38,671 nt of DNA from Rhodohalobacter sulfatireducens (GCF_022012475.1 NZ_JAKLWS010000039.1:1-38671); one strand, 5' to 3'. Counted from the first letter of the stretch, positions 25,620 to 35,319 are shown. Notes: generated by a model from the letters alone, not told the origin. Numbers and translations: made by a program.

Positions 25620-26698
25620 ATGAAAATTGCGGTTGTAAATACACATTTTGTAGATGAGATTGGGGGAAGCCAGTTACAATGCGATCTGAAAGCTGATGAA
25701 TTAGAAAAGCGTGGTTACGATGTTACCTACCTTGCTATTAAAAAAAGACTGATTATTCGAGAAAGTATAAAGTAGTGGGAGTTGAACGGGACAGTAGCTC
25801 TATTGGCCGTGAACTTCTTAAGATTGATCCGGATATACTTTATTGGAGGTTTAATAAGAAATATTTTTACAAATCTGTAATAGCACTAAGCGGGAAGCAG
25901 ACTAAAATAATTTTTGCAGTTTCAAATGCCAGAGACATAAAACCTTTTAACACAAAGTGGAGGGGAGAACTTACACTTTCAAATCTGTTTGAATTTGTTT
26001 TAAAGAATGTTGTGAGTCGGTTTAATCACTTAGGATTTTAGTATGTTGATGCATTGACTGTCAATAATGAGGAGCAATTAGGAATGCTTGATTTAAATAT
26101 TCCAATTGAACGATATATTCCTAACGCAATTATTACGGAGAAAAAAGACTTCAGCTGGGATAAACCCTACGTTTTATGGGTAGGAAACCTAAAAAAAAGA
26201 AAACGCCCGAAATTTTTTGTAAAATTGTCTGAAAGATTCTAAAGTGCAGGAATAGATTTTCTAATGATCGGCAAACTTTCGGGAAATTCTTACAAATGGA
26301 TTTCAGAAAAGAAAAAAACGCCAAAAAACCTGCACTACCTCGGCCCTAAACATGTAGAAATCGTAAATGCTGCCTTAGCTCAGTCACTCTTCCTGGTTAC
26401 AACTTCAACGTCAGATGAAGGGTTCAGTAACAACATCATTCAAGCCTGGCTGCAAAAAAACTCGGTCGTTGCATTTGAATTTGATCCTGCCGGAATGATA
26501 AAAGAACATCAGGCAGGATTTGTGGCAAATAACGGATTCGAGGACTTTGCTGAAAAAACCAAGAATCTCATTGATAACAAACTCCTAAGAGAGGAGTTAG
26601 GTGTAAATGCTTTCGATTTTGCAAATCAACACTTTTCTACGAAAAAGACGGTTGACAAACTTGAATCCCTTTTTAAAGATATCATGAGAAGCAGCTAG
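25620..26698 (+). pseudogene. Decayed GT4-family glycosyltransferase
   Basis: A glycosyltransferase reading frame is split by three lesions. The N-terminus (from ATG 25620, MKIAVVNTHFVDEIGGSQ) reads to a stop at 25773-25775. Its continuation lies in another frame, and the join is at a run of seven A (25740-25746) where one more A would restore ...IKKKTDYSRKYK. In the second frame, a TAG at 26039-26041 and a TAA at 26240-26242 interrupt the sequence; the TAA falls where Lys would be natural in SERF-K-SAGIDF. The rest matches GT4 enzymes (YVLWVGNLKKRKRP, then EGFSNNIIQAW, where the second Glu of the EX7E motif is Gln). Two nonsense changes plus a frameshift make real decay more likely than sequencing error. 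The 283-base gap before it holds nothing recognisable. Confidence 0.85.
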
Positions 26699-27519
26699 TG
26701 GTCAATATTCCAAACTTTATCCCGGTTCATTTTTTTTATTTTCGACGGAACTAAAAGCCACATAAAATTCCATTCACTTCTGTGCATCCATCTGTAATCG
26801 TATGATATCTTTAAACCGGAGTTCGCTTCCTTCTTCATACGATTTCCAAGAATATTGATACTATTTGTGTTTTGAAAATCAGGTTTTCCTTCCAAATCTA
26901 AGTTTTCTTTCAAGTAGAGTTCCATTTTGGTTTGATCTAAACAAAAGAGATCGTAAGAAACGTCTATATAGTTGATACCCAACTCCTTAAGCCTCTTGTG
27001 ATAAAAAAAGTAGGTTCGCCACCATCTAAGCACTGATTTATACTTATAACCCAAAGACATCTTTCGATTCTTTCTCCTGTTATTATCAATCTGAGATATG
27101 ATCCATGAACGCAGATCTTTATAGATTATCACTACATTCAGATTATCTTTGAACTCCTTAGATAAAATTTTTAACCCGTCAATCGTCTTCGAAGAGTCAA
27201 TGATCGTCTGATAATCGGAAAATTTTTCGGATTCAAGGATATAATGATACATATCAACATATTGTTCTTCGATGCTGTTGAAATTACCTGTCCTTGAGTG
27301 GATCTCCTTCCAAAAAGGATTCGTTTCGATCATACTTTGATCATAATCGGAAAGTTTATCAATCTCTCTATTTTGGAAATTCCGAATCGCTTTATAGGCC
27401 TCACCAATTCCTATCGATTTATTATAGGTAGATAAATAGTACTCCATCAACGTTGACCCACTGTGCCCAGGACAGAGAATGTAAATAATTCTTTTGTTAC
27501 TCATTTTTAAAAATCCCAT
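26695..27519 (-). CDS. Sulfotransferase-family protein (first)
   Basis: A 274-residue protein with the 5'-phosphosulfate-binding loop type of PAPS-dependent sulfotransferases, CPGHSGSTLME (16-26). Further along are IIDSSKTIDGLK and VVIIYKDLRSWIISQ, the latter at the position of the 3'-phosphate-binding Arg/Ser strand. It would move sulfate from PAPS to a hydroxyl of the polysaccharide. The upstream ATG (27519) and a second ATG (27504) are both possible; the latter gives MSNKRIIYIL. Its stop overlaps that of the convergent pseudogene through a shared CTAG (26695-26698). It diverges from the second sulfotransferase across a 418-base gap. Confidence 0.75.
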   Translation of the reverse strand: MGFLKMSNKRIIYILCPGHSGSTLMEYYLSTYNKSIGIGEAYKAIRNFQNREIDKLSDYDQSMIETNPFWKEIHSRTGNFNSIEEQYVDMYHYILESEKFSDYQTIIDSSKTIDGLKILSKEFKDNLNVVIIYKDLRSWIISQIDNNRRKNRKMSLGYKYKSVLRWWRTYFFYHKRLKELGINYIDVSYDLFCLDQTKMELYLKENLDLEGKPDFQNTNSINILGNRMKKEANSGLKISYDYRWMHRSEWNFMWLLVPSKIKKMNRDKVWNIDH

Positions 27520-27937
27520 CTAAAAATAATTCGAAGCAATGTAGGAAATAGTATACAAGAGATGAAAGGGTTTTAAAATTTTAACAGTGAAAGAACAATC
27601 AAATTACAATGGTTCAATTGAAATAGATCAACTGAACTCTTCATCATAGTTTTCCCATAGTTACTGATGAACAGAATAGTATCAAACGGCAATTAGAGTT
27701 TTAATATGAGCTAAAGATTAGGATAAAAATATTTAAATCTTGAACATAAAAGTGTAATTTCAAATGCTTTGAATTCAAGGTAAGGTTGCTGTAAAAATTT
27801 GGGAAATTCGTATATGCAAACCGGACTTAAGTTACTCTAAATCAAATAATTGATAGAGCTAGCATCGAATCACTATTCAAGAATTGGTTTACATTGAATC
27901 CCCGGGCGATTAATAATTTTTTAAAAATGAATATAAA
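27520..27937. other. 418-base divergent gap between two sulfotransferase genes
   Basis: Very AT-rich and without a coding region on either strand. It must hold the start signals for both divergent sulfotransferase genes, but I cannot identify a convincing promoter. No hairpin of note and no direct repeat was found by eye. Confidence 0.5.
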
Positions 27938-28942
27938 ATGACGATCAGGAATAAAATTCCTTTTAGCTTTCGAAAATATAGCAACATTCATTTCCAGGGG
28001 GATCAGAATATTTTACTTTTTTCAACACCACGAAGCGGTTCTACCTGGTTGCTTGAGATGATAGCAGGTCAACCAAGGATAAAAACTGTAAGAGAACCTC
28101 TGAATATCAGGCTTGATCATATCTGTGAAATGCTTGGTTTTAACACGTGGGAGGAGCTATATGAAGAGAAAAATTTTCCCCTGATTTTGGAATATTTAAA
28201 GAGCTTTTCTAAAAATTCGAAGATACATTATCGTTTTAAAAAGGAAAAACCATTTACCGATACGTGGCACTTTATTACGAATCGATTACTTTATAAAATA
28301 TTACACGGTTTAGAGAACAGGGTAGAGGAACTTACATATGAATTAGATGCAACCAGTATAGTTTTGATGCGGCATCCAATACCGGTTTCATTATCCAGGG
28401 AAGTTTTACCTCGCTTAGAAGCATATCAGAATAGTGATTACAAGAAACATTTTACTTCAAGTGAATTAGATTTAGCGAAACGAATTACAGATAACGGTTC
28501 AATTTTTGAAAAAGGAATTTTGAGTTGGTGTTTCCAAAACAAAGTACTCATAGAACAAAGTAAAGCAGGCCTATTACTTTCTTATGAAGAACTTGTTATG
28601 AACAGAGATTGTGTTCTTCCCAAAATATCGGATCATCTAAAACTGCCGGACCCTCAAAAAATGCTTAAAAGAAGCAGGAAAGCATCAGGATCAACTAGTA
28701 AATCAACAAAACGAAGCGTAAAGCTCTTAAAAGAAGTAAGAATGGGGGAGAAGAGTTATCTGAAATTGATTGAGAAGTGGAAAACGAAAACTTCATCCGA
28801 GATGATTGAGAAAGCTCAACATATCCTCGATGAATTTGAGATTTCAGCTTACCGTGCTGAAGCAATCATGCCCACTAAGGATTTTTTAATTTGTCGAGAT
28901 TCTTACAGTGATAACGAACAAAAACAAAATAAAAGAAATTGA
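27938..28942 (+). CDS. Sulfotransferase-family protein (second)
   Basis: A 334-residue protein with a textbook PAPS 5'-phosphosulfate loop, STPRSGSTWLLE (29-40), then REPLNIR, and IVLMRHPIPVSLSRE at the position of the 3'-phosphate-binding RxxP...S motif. It is not closely alike to the other sulfotransferase at 26695-27519, so they probably act on different positions or residues. The start ATG at 27938 is fixed by the family N-terminus; an ATG at 27927 is out of frame and stops after four codons. The paralogous DAD-motif gene follows after 83 bases in the same direction. Confidence 0.82.
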   Translation: MTIRNKIPFSFRKYSNIHFQGDQNILLFSTPRSGSTWLLEMIAGQPRIKTVREPLNIRLDHICEMLGFNTWEELYEEKNFPLILEYLKSFSKNSKIHYRFKKEKPFTDTWHFITNRLLYKILHGLENRVEELTYELDATSIVLMRHPIPVSLSREVLPRLEAYQNSDYKKHFTSSELDLAKRITDNGSIFEKGILSWCFQNKVLIEQSKAGLLLSYEELVMNRDCVLPKISDHLKLPDPQKMLKRSRKASGSTSKSTKRSVKLLKEVRMGEKSYLKLIEKWKTKTSSEMIEKAQHILDEFEISAYRAEAIMPTKDFLICRDSYSDNEQKQNKRN

Positions 28943-29025
28943 ACCGGCTAATTTTCAGTATTCATAAGGAGATAAATAAACATTTTTTAAATGTTTTTTA
29001 GCCTGTCAGAATTTTTCAATCCAAT

Positions 29026-29973
29026 ATGCCAGATAATAAATTATTTACAGTGACAGTTCGTTCTACCGGCGAAAGAACTGAAAAAGCCTGTATACAGTCG
29101 CTACTAGATGAAGGTATTGAGAAGTCTCAAATACATCTAATCAAAGAAGCACCCTTTAAAAAGTCCTTAGAAACCTGTTTTAAAAAAGCCATTGAAGCTG
29201 AAAGTAAGTGGTTGCTTACATTCGATGCAGATATGATTCTAATACCGGGGATGCTGAGTGGTTTTTTTGAGATGGCCGAAGAAATGCCGGAAGAAAATCT
29301 GCAAATACAGGGAAAGATATTAGATAAATTTTTTGCGTCAGTGAGAAGTGGCGGACCAAGGATTTATAGAGTAATCTATTTGCAGAAAGCATATGAAATT
29401 TCGAAAAATTTACCTGATAATATTAGGCCAGAAAGTAATGTAATTTCATGCCTGGGTAAGCAGGGACACCCTTCAAGGTACATTTCAACGGTCATTTGCA
29501 TACACGATTTCGGCCAGTATTACGCAGATATCTACAGGAAGTCCTATGCCCATTCGATTAAACACATTAAAAAATTACCGAAAATTTTAAAGAACACAGC
29601 TTATCGAAATGCAAATGACCCGGACTATAAAGTATTCATTAAAGGTATTTTTGACAGTTTATTAAGTAATACGGATGTAAGTATTGACAAACGTATCTTG
29701 AAAGAGGAGACTACCGAAGCACTTAATCAAATAGATATTCATGAAAAAAATGATGTTCCTGATTCTATTGACGTTCCGCAAATCTTAAAGCAATATTCGA
29801 TATCGGATTTCTATCTTTCTTTTGATGAATGTAATTATAAAGATGTTCCCAGTAATCCCACCGGTTTAGTTTCACAAAATTTAAATAACAAAGGTTTTAT
29901 GAAGGGATTGATCTTTTTATTTGGCCTTTCTCTTACAAGAATTGGTGAGTACTTTCAGCGATTGGTTAAATAG
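29026..29973 (+). CDS. Glycosyltransferase-like protein with a DAD motif (paralogue B)
   Basis: A 315-residue paralogue of the product of 24413-25336. Both start with the same pattern (here FTVTVRSTGERTEKAC), both have KxWLxTxDADM/V (Asp67, Asp69 here), and both carry HDF/YxQYYxDIYRKxYxHxxKH in the second half. The C-terminus adds a hydrophobic segment (KGLIFLFGLSLTRIGEYF) that may touch the membrane. The DAD element suggests a GT-A glycosyltransferase, but no family name can be given. It sits between the second sulfotransferase and a GT4 gene, all on the plus strand, and is probably co-expressed with them. Confidence 0.55.
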   Translation: MPDNKLFTVTVRSTGERTEKACIQSLLDEGIEKSQIHLIKEAPFKKSLETCFKKAIEAESKWLLTFDADMILIPGMLSGFFEMAEEMPEENLQIQGKILDKFFASVRSGGPRIYRVIYLQKAYEISKNLPDNIRPESNVISCLGKQGHPSRYISTVICIHDFGQYYADIYRKSYAHSIKHIKKLPKILKNTAYRNANDPDYKVFIKGIFDSLLSNTDVSIDKRILKEETTEALNQIDIHEKNDVPDSIDVPQILKQYSISDFYLSFDECNYKDVPSNPTGLVSQNLNNKGFMKGLIFLFGLSLTRIGEYFQRLVK

Positions 29974-30004
29974 AATTTGAAATTTTTTACCATACCTTCA
30001 GGTG

Positions 30005-31141
30005 ATGCAAGAAAAAAAAATTATGATTTTCCTGGGCTCTCTTACAAGTGGAGGTGCTGAGAGAGTAGCAAGTGTTTTATCTAAGTATTTAGTTGATCAA
30101 ACCAACTACAAAGTCGTTGTTGTAACGTTAGACGGCACTGAAAGAGATTTCTATACACTTGACAACAAGGTGAAAAGAGTAGCAATGGATGTTGCTCATG
30201 AGACGAAAGGATTTAGCAAATATTTTTCAAACATCAAGAGAGTTTTATCATTCAGAAAAGTGGTAAAAGAAGAAAACCCTGATATTATTTTAGTTATGAT
30301 GACTCGTTATGCAGTCATAGCTTTAATAGCAACCATATTCTCTAATATGCGTGTTATTGTTTCAGAGAGAAATTACCCGGGTAAAAGGAAGAATCACAGA
30401 ATGTGGGATTTTTTGAGAAAGTATACATATCGTTTTGCAGATCTACATGTGGTACAAACAAAAAAAATAGCCGATTGGTTAGAGAAGAACACATTTTCCA
30501 AAAATTTTAAAATTGTTCCGAATTCAATCTCTTGGCCACTTCCCAATTATGAGCCAACTTTAGAACCATCAGATTATCTTGATGATAAGGATAAATTGAT
30601 TTTGGCGGTTGGTACGATCAAAGAGCAAAAAGGATTTGACCTTTTGTTAGATGCAGTTAAAGATATACTTCCTGCTTATCCGGGCTGGAAGCTGATAATT
30701 ATTGGGGAGGAAAAAAAAGATTCAAATGAGAAATTAAGACAGAAATTAGAGCGTAAGATTGTTCAAAGTGGTCTTTCCGAACAAATTTTAATGCCTGGTA
30801 GAGCTGGAAATATAGGGGTTTGGTATAATCGTGCAGATATTTTTGTGTTGAGCTCCCGGTTTGAGGGATTTCCAAATGTACTTCTTGAAGCGATGTCTTC
30901 TGGATGTGCTTGTATCTCATTCGACTGTGATACGGGGCCATCCGATATGATTGATAATTATAAGAACGGGATCTTAGTACCGGATGGTGACATAAAGGAA
31001 ATGGAAACAGCTATTCAATTTTTAATTCAGAATCCCAAGCGAAGAGAAGTATTTGGAAGAGAGGCAATGAAAATGAGAACTAAATATTCCGAAGAGAACA
31101 TACTTGAGCAATGGGTTGAGGTTTTAAATTCGTTTATGTGA
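30005..31141 (+). CDS. GT4-family glycosyltransferase
   Basis: A 378-residue GT-B-fold retaining glycosyltransferase. The N-terminal acceptor domain starts with IMIFLGSLTSGGAERVASVL, a glycine-rich loop typical of the family. The donor domain has VGTIKEQKGFDLLLDA and the EX7E motif in EGFPNVLLEAMSSG with both Glu residues intact. It would add a sugar to the growing repeat unit at the cytoplasmic membrane. The start is ATG at 30005, with a GTG just before it (30002) and AGG-type bases upstream. It ends the plus-strand group; the polymerase-like gene is convergent, 137 bases on. Confidence 0.9.
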   Translation: MQEKKIMIFLGSLTSGGAERVASVLSKYLVDQTNYKVVVVTLDGTERDFYTLDNKVKRVAMDVAHETKGFSKYFSNIKRVLSFRKVVKEENPDIILVMMTRYAVIALIATIFSNMRVIVSERNYPGKRKNHRMWDFLRKYTYRFADLHVVQTKKIADWLEKNTFSKNFKIVPNSISWPLPNYEPTLEPSDYLDDKDKLILAVGTIKEQKGFDLLLDAVKDILPAYPGWKLIIIGEEKKDSNEKLRQKLERKIVQSGLSEQILMPGRAGNIGVWYNRADIFVLSSRFEGFPNVLLEAMSSGCACISFDCDTGPSDMIDNYKNGILVPDGDIKEMETAIQFLIQNPKRREVFGREAMKMRTKYSEENILEQWVEVLNSFM

Positions 31142-31227
31142 TGAATCATTAAATTAAATCAGATGAGATCAACAGTATTAATTGTCGAATCCACTATTAA
31201 GAAAATAATTTGATAAAATATTCCGGA

Positions 31228-31247
31228 GAGATTTAACTTTTAATCTC
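31228..31247. terminator. Possible bidirectional terminator between convergent genes
   Basis: GAGATT (31228-31233) and AATCTC (31242-31247) form a perfect six-pair stem with an eight-base AT-rich loop, in the gap between the convergent GT4 and polymerase-like genes. The stem is short and low in GC, and no clean T run follows, so the call rests mainly on position. Confidence 0.25.
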
Positions 31248-31278
31248 AGAGAATGATATTTATGAGTGTCAAATTCTA

Positions 31279-32478
31279 TTATTTAGAATATGTTCTCTTT
31301 TCAATGGTTTTTTCAGTAACAATGACCAAAAGAATGGCCACAGCAATAAATACTCTCGACTCATAAAAATTAGAAGACTTAAAATACTCAGCAAATAAAA
31401 ATACATACATAGCCAGGACTGGAATCCATAATCTGGATTTTAAGTGATATTTTTTAAAGAACGAGTATGTTCTGATAACCGGGTATACACAGATAATGAT
31501 TAAGAGTATTGCCGGAAAAATGCCACCATCCACTAAAACCTGTAGGAACAGATTATGGGGGTAATAATCGGGACGTCCAACGGATATGATTCCACTGTTT
31601 CCCAAGCCGTATCCAATGAGTGGAGCTTCTAAAAAACCAATGATTGAGTTTCCCCAAAGATTTTCTCTTCCGCCTAAAGACCCTCCAAGTAGATCAAGGA
31701 ACCTTGCAGCCGTCCGTTCAATTTGGCTTGCTGCCAGTATTACAAATCCAATGGAGAAGAATCCTAAAATTCTCAAACTTTTATTTTTAAACCACTCCGT
31801 AAGTGAATAACTTTTTTTTCGATTAGTTTTGAAATAGTAAAGAGTCATTAGTACAGCAAGCCCCACACCCACAATCAAGGAGCCCCTGGCAAGTGATGCA
31901 GCAAGTCCAATGTATAAGAAAACAGTAATGAATGCCGCTTTCTTTCCTTTGTATTCGGGATAAAACAAAAGCATCGAAAAACTGGTTATTGCTCCCATTC
32001 CAATCAATTGAGACCAAGCAAGGTAGCCAATATCTAGATATCCTCTCAGGCTTCGGGTAGTAAGATATTGATAGAAAAGCATAGCTGTAACGAACACTGC
32101 AAAAATGATAATCCATTTCAGGAAATAGTAAGCAGATTCCTTATTGAAACTTATAATTACAGATAAAGCTATAAATAATAGAAATAATATCTTGAGGATA
32201 TCTTGTTGCACCGGAACATTATTTACGTTCCATGAAGCAGAAATAATCAGATAAACAAAGAGTACAATTATTAAATAAAAATAGGAGACTGTATAAGCGT
32301 CAAATATTTTAGTCCCTTTTGAGTAGATTTTCATTAACCCGGTCGCTATCAATAAAAATGATGGAAAGATTAGCAATAGAACCGGTCCGCCGGCTAAAAT
32401 ATCACTCCTGATAATCGGCATAGCTGCTAGTAAAGCGAGCGAAAAACCATTAATTCGATCTAAAGTTTCAAACTTCAT
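31279..32478 (-). CDS. O-antigen polymerase/ligase-like membrane protein
   Basis: A 399-residue protein with about ten or eleven membrane helices and the periplasmic-loop signature of the Wzy/WaaL (O-antigen ligase domain) family: GYGLGNSGIISVGRPDYYP followed by HNLFLQVLVDGGIFPAILL. Such proteins polymerise or ligate undecaprenyl-linked repeat units. With a Wzz-type protein encoded at 4445, a polymerase role is the more likely of the two. It precedes no other gene on this strand and follows a GT4 gene by 15 bases, so those two are probably one minus-strand transcript. Confidence 0.78.
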   Translation of the reverse strand: MKFETLDRINGFSLALLAAMPIIRSDILAGGPVLLLIFPSFLLIATGLMKIYSKGTKIFDAYTVSYFYLIIVLFVYLIISASWNVNNVPVQQDILKILFLLFIALSVIISFNKESAYYFLKWIIIFAVFVTAMLFYQYLTTRSLRGYLDIGYLAWSQLIGMGAITSFSMLLFYPEYKGKKAAFITVFLYIGLAASLARGSLIVGVGLAVLMTLYYFKTNRKKSYSLTEWFKNKSLRILGFFSIGFVILAASQIERTAARFLDLLGGSLGGRENLWGNSIIGFLEAPLIGYGLGNSGIISVGRPDYYPHNLFLQVLVDGGIFPAILLIIICVYPVIRTYSFFKKYHLKSRLWIPVLAMYVFLFAEYFKSSNFYESRVFIAVAILLVIVTEKTIEKRTYSK

Positions 32479-32493
32479 GCTTTTAGAAAAAAC

Positions 32494-33588
32494 TTATTCT
32501 TTTAGACTTGTTATAGTCATTTCAATTTTTGCCAGCTGGTCTGATAATTTAAAGGAGTTTTTTACAGTTTTTTTTGCATTTTCGCCGTGATTTTTTGCAA
32601 GCTTTAAATTATCTAAATAAGAAGAGATTGCGAGGCTCAGTTGTTCTGAATCGTCAACGTCTACTAATGTTCCATTGTTTTTATCAATTATTTCATTCGG
32701 CCCGTTTTTACAGTTTGCAGCAATTACCGTTTTTCCCAGGGCCATTGCTTCAAGCAAAATATTCGGAAATCCTTCACTTCGGGAAGGCAAAATAAAGATA
32801 TCCCCTAAATTTAAATAGGGGAATGGGTTTTTCTTTTGACCAAAGAAAAATACATTTGATTCAATTTCGAAATCTTTACACATAACCTTGTAATCGTTCA
32901 TCTTTGAACCCTCTCCGACTACAATTAGCTGTGTTTGGTAGCTGCTTTTCAGATTCATTAAAGCATTAATCAGTACGTCAAGTCCTTTTCTATGAATTAG
33001 ACGTCCCACAAAGACTAACTTTGGAGTTGCGTCTTTCAGTTCATCCGGGAGTTCAACCGGTTTCTTGCTAAGCTCCTGAATATGGTTAATATCCACTCCA
33101 TTATGTATTACTTTGATTTTATTCTCCTGAATATCAAACCATTTAATGCAGTTCTGTCTTGTAGCTTCTGAGACTGAAATTATTTGATCAGTCTTTTTTA
33201 ACATGAAACGATATATCAGTTTTTTAATAAGACTGTGGTTCGACATGTCCAAGGAAGCTGACAAGAAAAGGACATTAGGGATACCGGTAATCATTGACAC
33301 TAAGGTGCATAATAGGTTCGTAGTCCAGGCACGACTTACTAAGATCTGGGTTCCGTTCTTCTTAATAATAGAAGCAATTGAGTAAATATTATAAACAAGG
33401 AACAGGAAAGAGTTTTGAGAATTTAAATATTGAACCGGAACCTTGAAATGGGGTTCAAAAAAATCTTCATCTTCAACGGATATTGTAAGAACAGTATGTC
33501 CTTTTTGTTTTAAATAATTTACGATATATGCTGCTTGTCTTTCAGTTCCACCTGCCTTTAAGTATGGCAGAATCATGGTAATCTTCAT
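32494..33588 (-). CDS. GT4-family glycosyltransferase
   Basis: A 364-residue glycosyltransferase with the N-terminal YLKAGGTERQAAYIVNYL glycine loop, the donor-domain strand FVGRLIHRKGLDVLI, and the EX7E motif in EGFPNILLEAMALGK. It is of the same broad family as the gene at 30005-31141 but not a near copy. It is the first gene of the minus-strand pair with the polymerase-like gene and diverges from the wecB-like gene across a 207-base AT-rich gap. Donor and acceptor sugars cannot be told from the sequence. Confidence 0.9.
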   Translation of the reverse strand: MKITMILPYLKAGGTERQAAYIVNYLKQKGHTVLTISVEDEDFFEPHFKVPVQYLNSQNSFLFLVYNIYSIASIIKKNGTQILVSRAWTTNLLCTLVSMITGIPNVLFLSASLDMSNHSLIKKLIYRFMLKKTDQIISVSEATRQNCIKWFDIQENKIKVIHNGVDINHIQELSKKPVELPDELKDATPKLVFVGRLIHRKGLDVLINALMNLKSSYQTQLIVVGEGSKMNDYKVMCKDFEIESNVFFFGQKKNPFPYLNLGDIFILPSRSEGFPNILLEAMALGKTVIAANCKNGPNEIIDKNNGTLVDVDDSEQLSLAISSYLDNLKLAKNHGENAKKTVKNSFKLSDQLAKIEMTITSLKE

Positions 33589-33795
33589 GAATAGAAGAGA
33601 TCTGTTAAAATTGTTAAGATAGTAATCTGTGCAGACAAGTTAACAATTAGTTTTTTAGCTATTCAGTTTATTAATCAAGATTTGTTTGCGTGGATAAATT
33701 CAAGATCTTTAGCCTTAATCAATATGTAATTCTTAGTAATCTTAAAGAAATTGCTATCACTTTTACTAAAAAAAATCAAATAAAGACTTTCTAAA

Positions 33796-34947
33796 ATGGT
33801 TTTAGATATCATTGCGGGTGCACGACCGAATTTTATGAAAATTGCACCCATCATCAAGGCAATACAGAAAAAACAGGAAGAGGAATTGGACATCAATTTC
33901 CGACTTATCCATACTGGGCAGCATTATGATAAAAATATGAGCCAGGCCTTTTTTAATGAATTGGGCATTCCAAAACCTGATAATAATTTAGGTGCCGGCG
34001 GTGGGTCACAAGCTGAGCAGACAGCAAAGATTATGATCGAATATGAGAAGCTGCTGGAAGAAGAAAATCCAGATTTGTGTGTTGTTGTAGGGGATGTAAC
34101 TTCCACAATGGCGTGCTCAATTACTGCAAAAAAAGCCGGAGTTAGGGTAGCTCATGTGGAAGGAGGTATACGTTCCGGAGACTGGACGATGCCGGAAGAG
34201 ATCAACCGGATGGTAACCGACCGAATTTCTGATTTTTTCTTCACAACTTCTGAATTTGCCAATAAGAATTTACTAAGAGAGGGAATTTCTGATGATCAAA
34301 TATTTTTTGTTGGAAATACGATGATCGACACTTTGCTGGGTAACCTTGATAGATTAATAAAGCCTGCTATTTGGGAGAGCTTAGATCTATCGGGTGGAAA
34401 CTACTTAGTAATGACTCTCCACAGGCCGGCAAATGTTGATGAAGAAAAAAATTTGAAATCTTTGATTGATAACATTATTAAAGCATTGGATGGTTTACCC
34501 ATTGTTTTTCCGGTTCACCCAAGAACCCGTCAAATTTTAGAAAATTTAGACATTCAAGACAGCTCTATTCACTTTATAGATCCGTTAGGATACCTGGAAT
34601 TTATCTACCTTGTAAAATACTCTCGTGCTGTGATCACAGACTCCGGTGGAATCACCGAAGAAACAACAGTGCTAAATGTTCCTTGTCTGACACTTCGTGA
34701 TAATACTGAGAGGCCGGAAACCATTCTAATTGGAACCAACGAACTGATTGGAACAGACCCGGAAGCAATAAAACCGGCGATAAATAAACTATTGAAAGGG
34801 AACTGGAAGGCGGGTTCAACCCCGGAGAAATGGGATGGAAATACGGCCGAAAATATAGTTGACATCATTTTAAATCTCTATGCAATAGGCGCACTCGAAA
34901 AACAGGGCAGTTTCGTTGATGAGACATTGTTATTCAATGGAAAATAA
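33796..34947 (+). CDS. wecB: UDP-N-acetylglucosamine 2-epimerase (non-hydrolysing), WecB-like
   Basis: A 383-residue enzyme that interconverts UDP-GlcNAc and UDP-ManNAc. Family landmarks are GARPNFMKIAPI at the start, HTGQHYDKNMS, VVVGDVTSTMACS, VAHVEGGIRSGDWTMPEE with its catalytic-region Glu residues, TLHRPANVDE, and ITDSGGITEETTVLNVPC. Length is normal. It would supply a ManNAc-type donor for the same polysaccharide, separate from the pseudaminic branch that starts directly from UDP-GlcNAc. A hydrolysing NeuC-type epimerase is less likely given these motifs. It is a single gene on the plus strand with a long gap after it. Confidence 0.9.
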   Translation: MVLDIIAGARPNFMKIAPIIKAIQKKQEEELDINFRLIHTGQHYDKNMSQAFFNELGIPKPDNNLGAGGGSQAEQTAKIMIEYEKLLEEENPDLCVVVGDVTSTMACSITAKKAGVRVAHVEGGIRSGDWTMPEEINRMVTDRISDFFFTTSEFANKNLLREGISDDQIFFVGNTMIDTLLGNLDRLIKPAIWESLDLSGGNYLVMTLHRPANVDEEKNLKSLIDNIIKALDGLPIVFPVHPRTRQILENLDIQDSSIHFIDPLGYLEFIYLVKYSRAVITDSGGITEETTVLNVPCLTLRDNTERPETILIGTNELIGTDPEAIKPAINKLLKGNWKAGSTPEKWDGNTAENIVDIILNLYAIGALEKQGSFVDETLLFNGK

Positions 34948-35319
34948 TCCAAATAAGATATCTGTTTAACTGCACAATCCGGATGTTAAACGATATATTG
35001 AGTTATCATCATTTTGTCTTACTGAAACATTTCACATGCAACTCTGCATGAATGAATTACAAATTTTATTCTGTTACTGTTTGGTAAGCAAAAATGATTA
35101 CCTATTTTAGCCCCCTCACTAAAATTTGCCAGTTGCTTAAAAAATTACTGATTAAGAATTTAGGTATTGATATTGAAAATGTAACTCTACCGATGAATCA
35201 AAGAAATGGCCAAAAACAGGTGGCAAATAGTTTCAGTGCGTATATGATAAACTATAAAGTATTCATTCATCAGGTTTTTATTGGCTCGTTTCTTTACTCA
35301 TTGTACATGTAAAGTTTCT
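34948..35319 (+). other. 372-base gap between wecB and the secreted phosphoesterase gene
   Basis: AT-rich. A 72-codon open frame (35094-35312) is present, but it resembles no protein I know, lacks a ribosome binding site and has no supporting context, so I treat it as chance. Promoter signals for the secreted phosphoesterase probably lie here; none is convincing by eye. Confidence 0.45.

Noticed and set aside
25740-25746. A7 run as a phase-variation switch of the GT4 gene
   Set aside because: Two further nonsense codons downstream mean that slippage at this run could not restore a full protein, so decay is the better explanation.
35094-35312. 72-codon open frame upstream of the secreted phosphoesterase
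   Set aside because: No ribosome binding site, no recognisable family, odd composition, and it lies in an AT-rich gap where such frames arise by chance.
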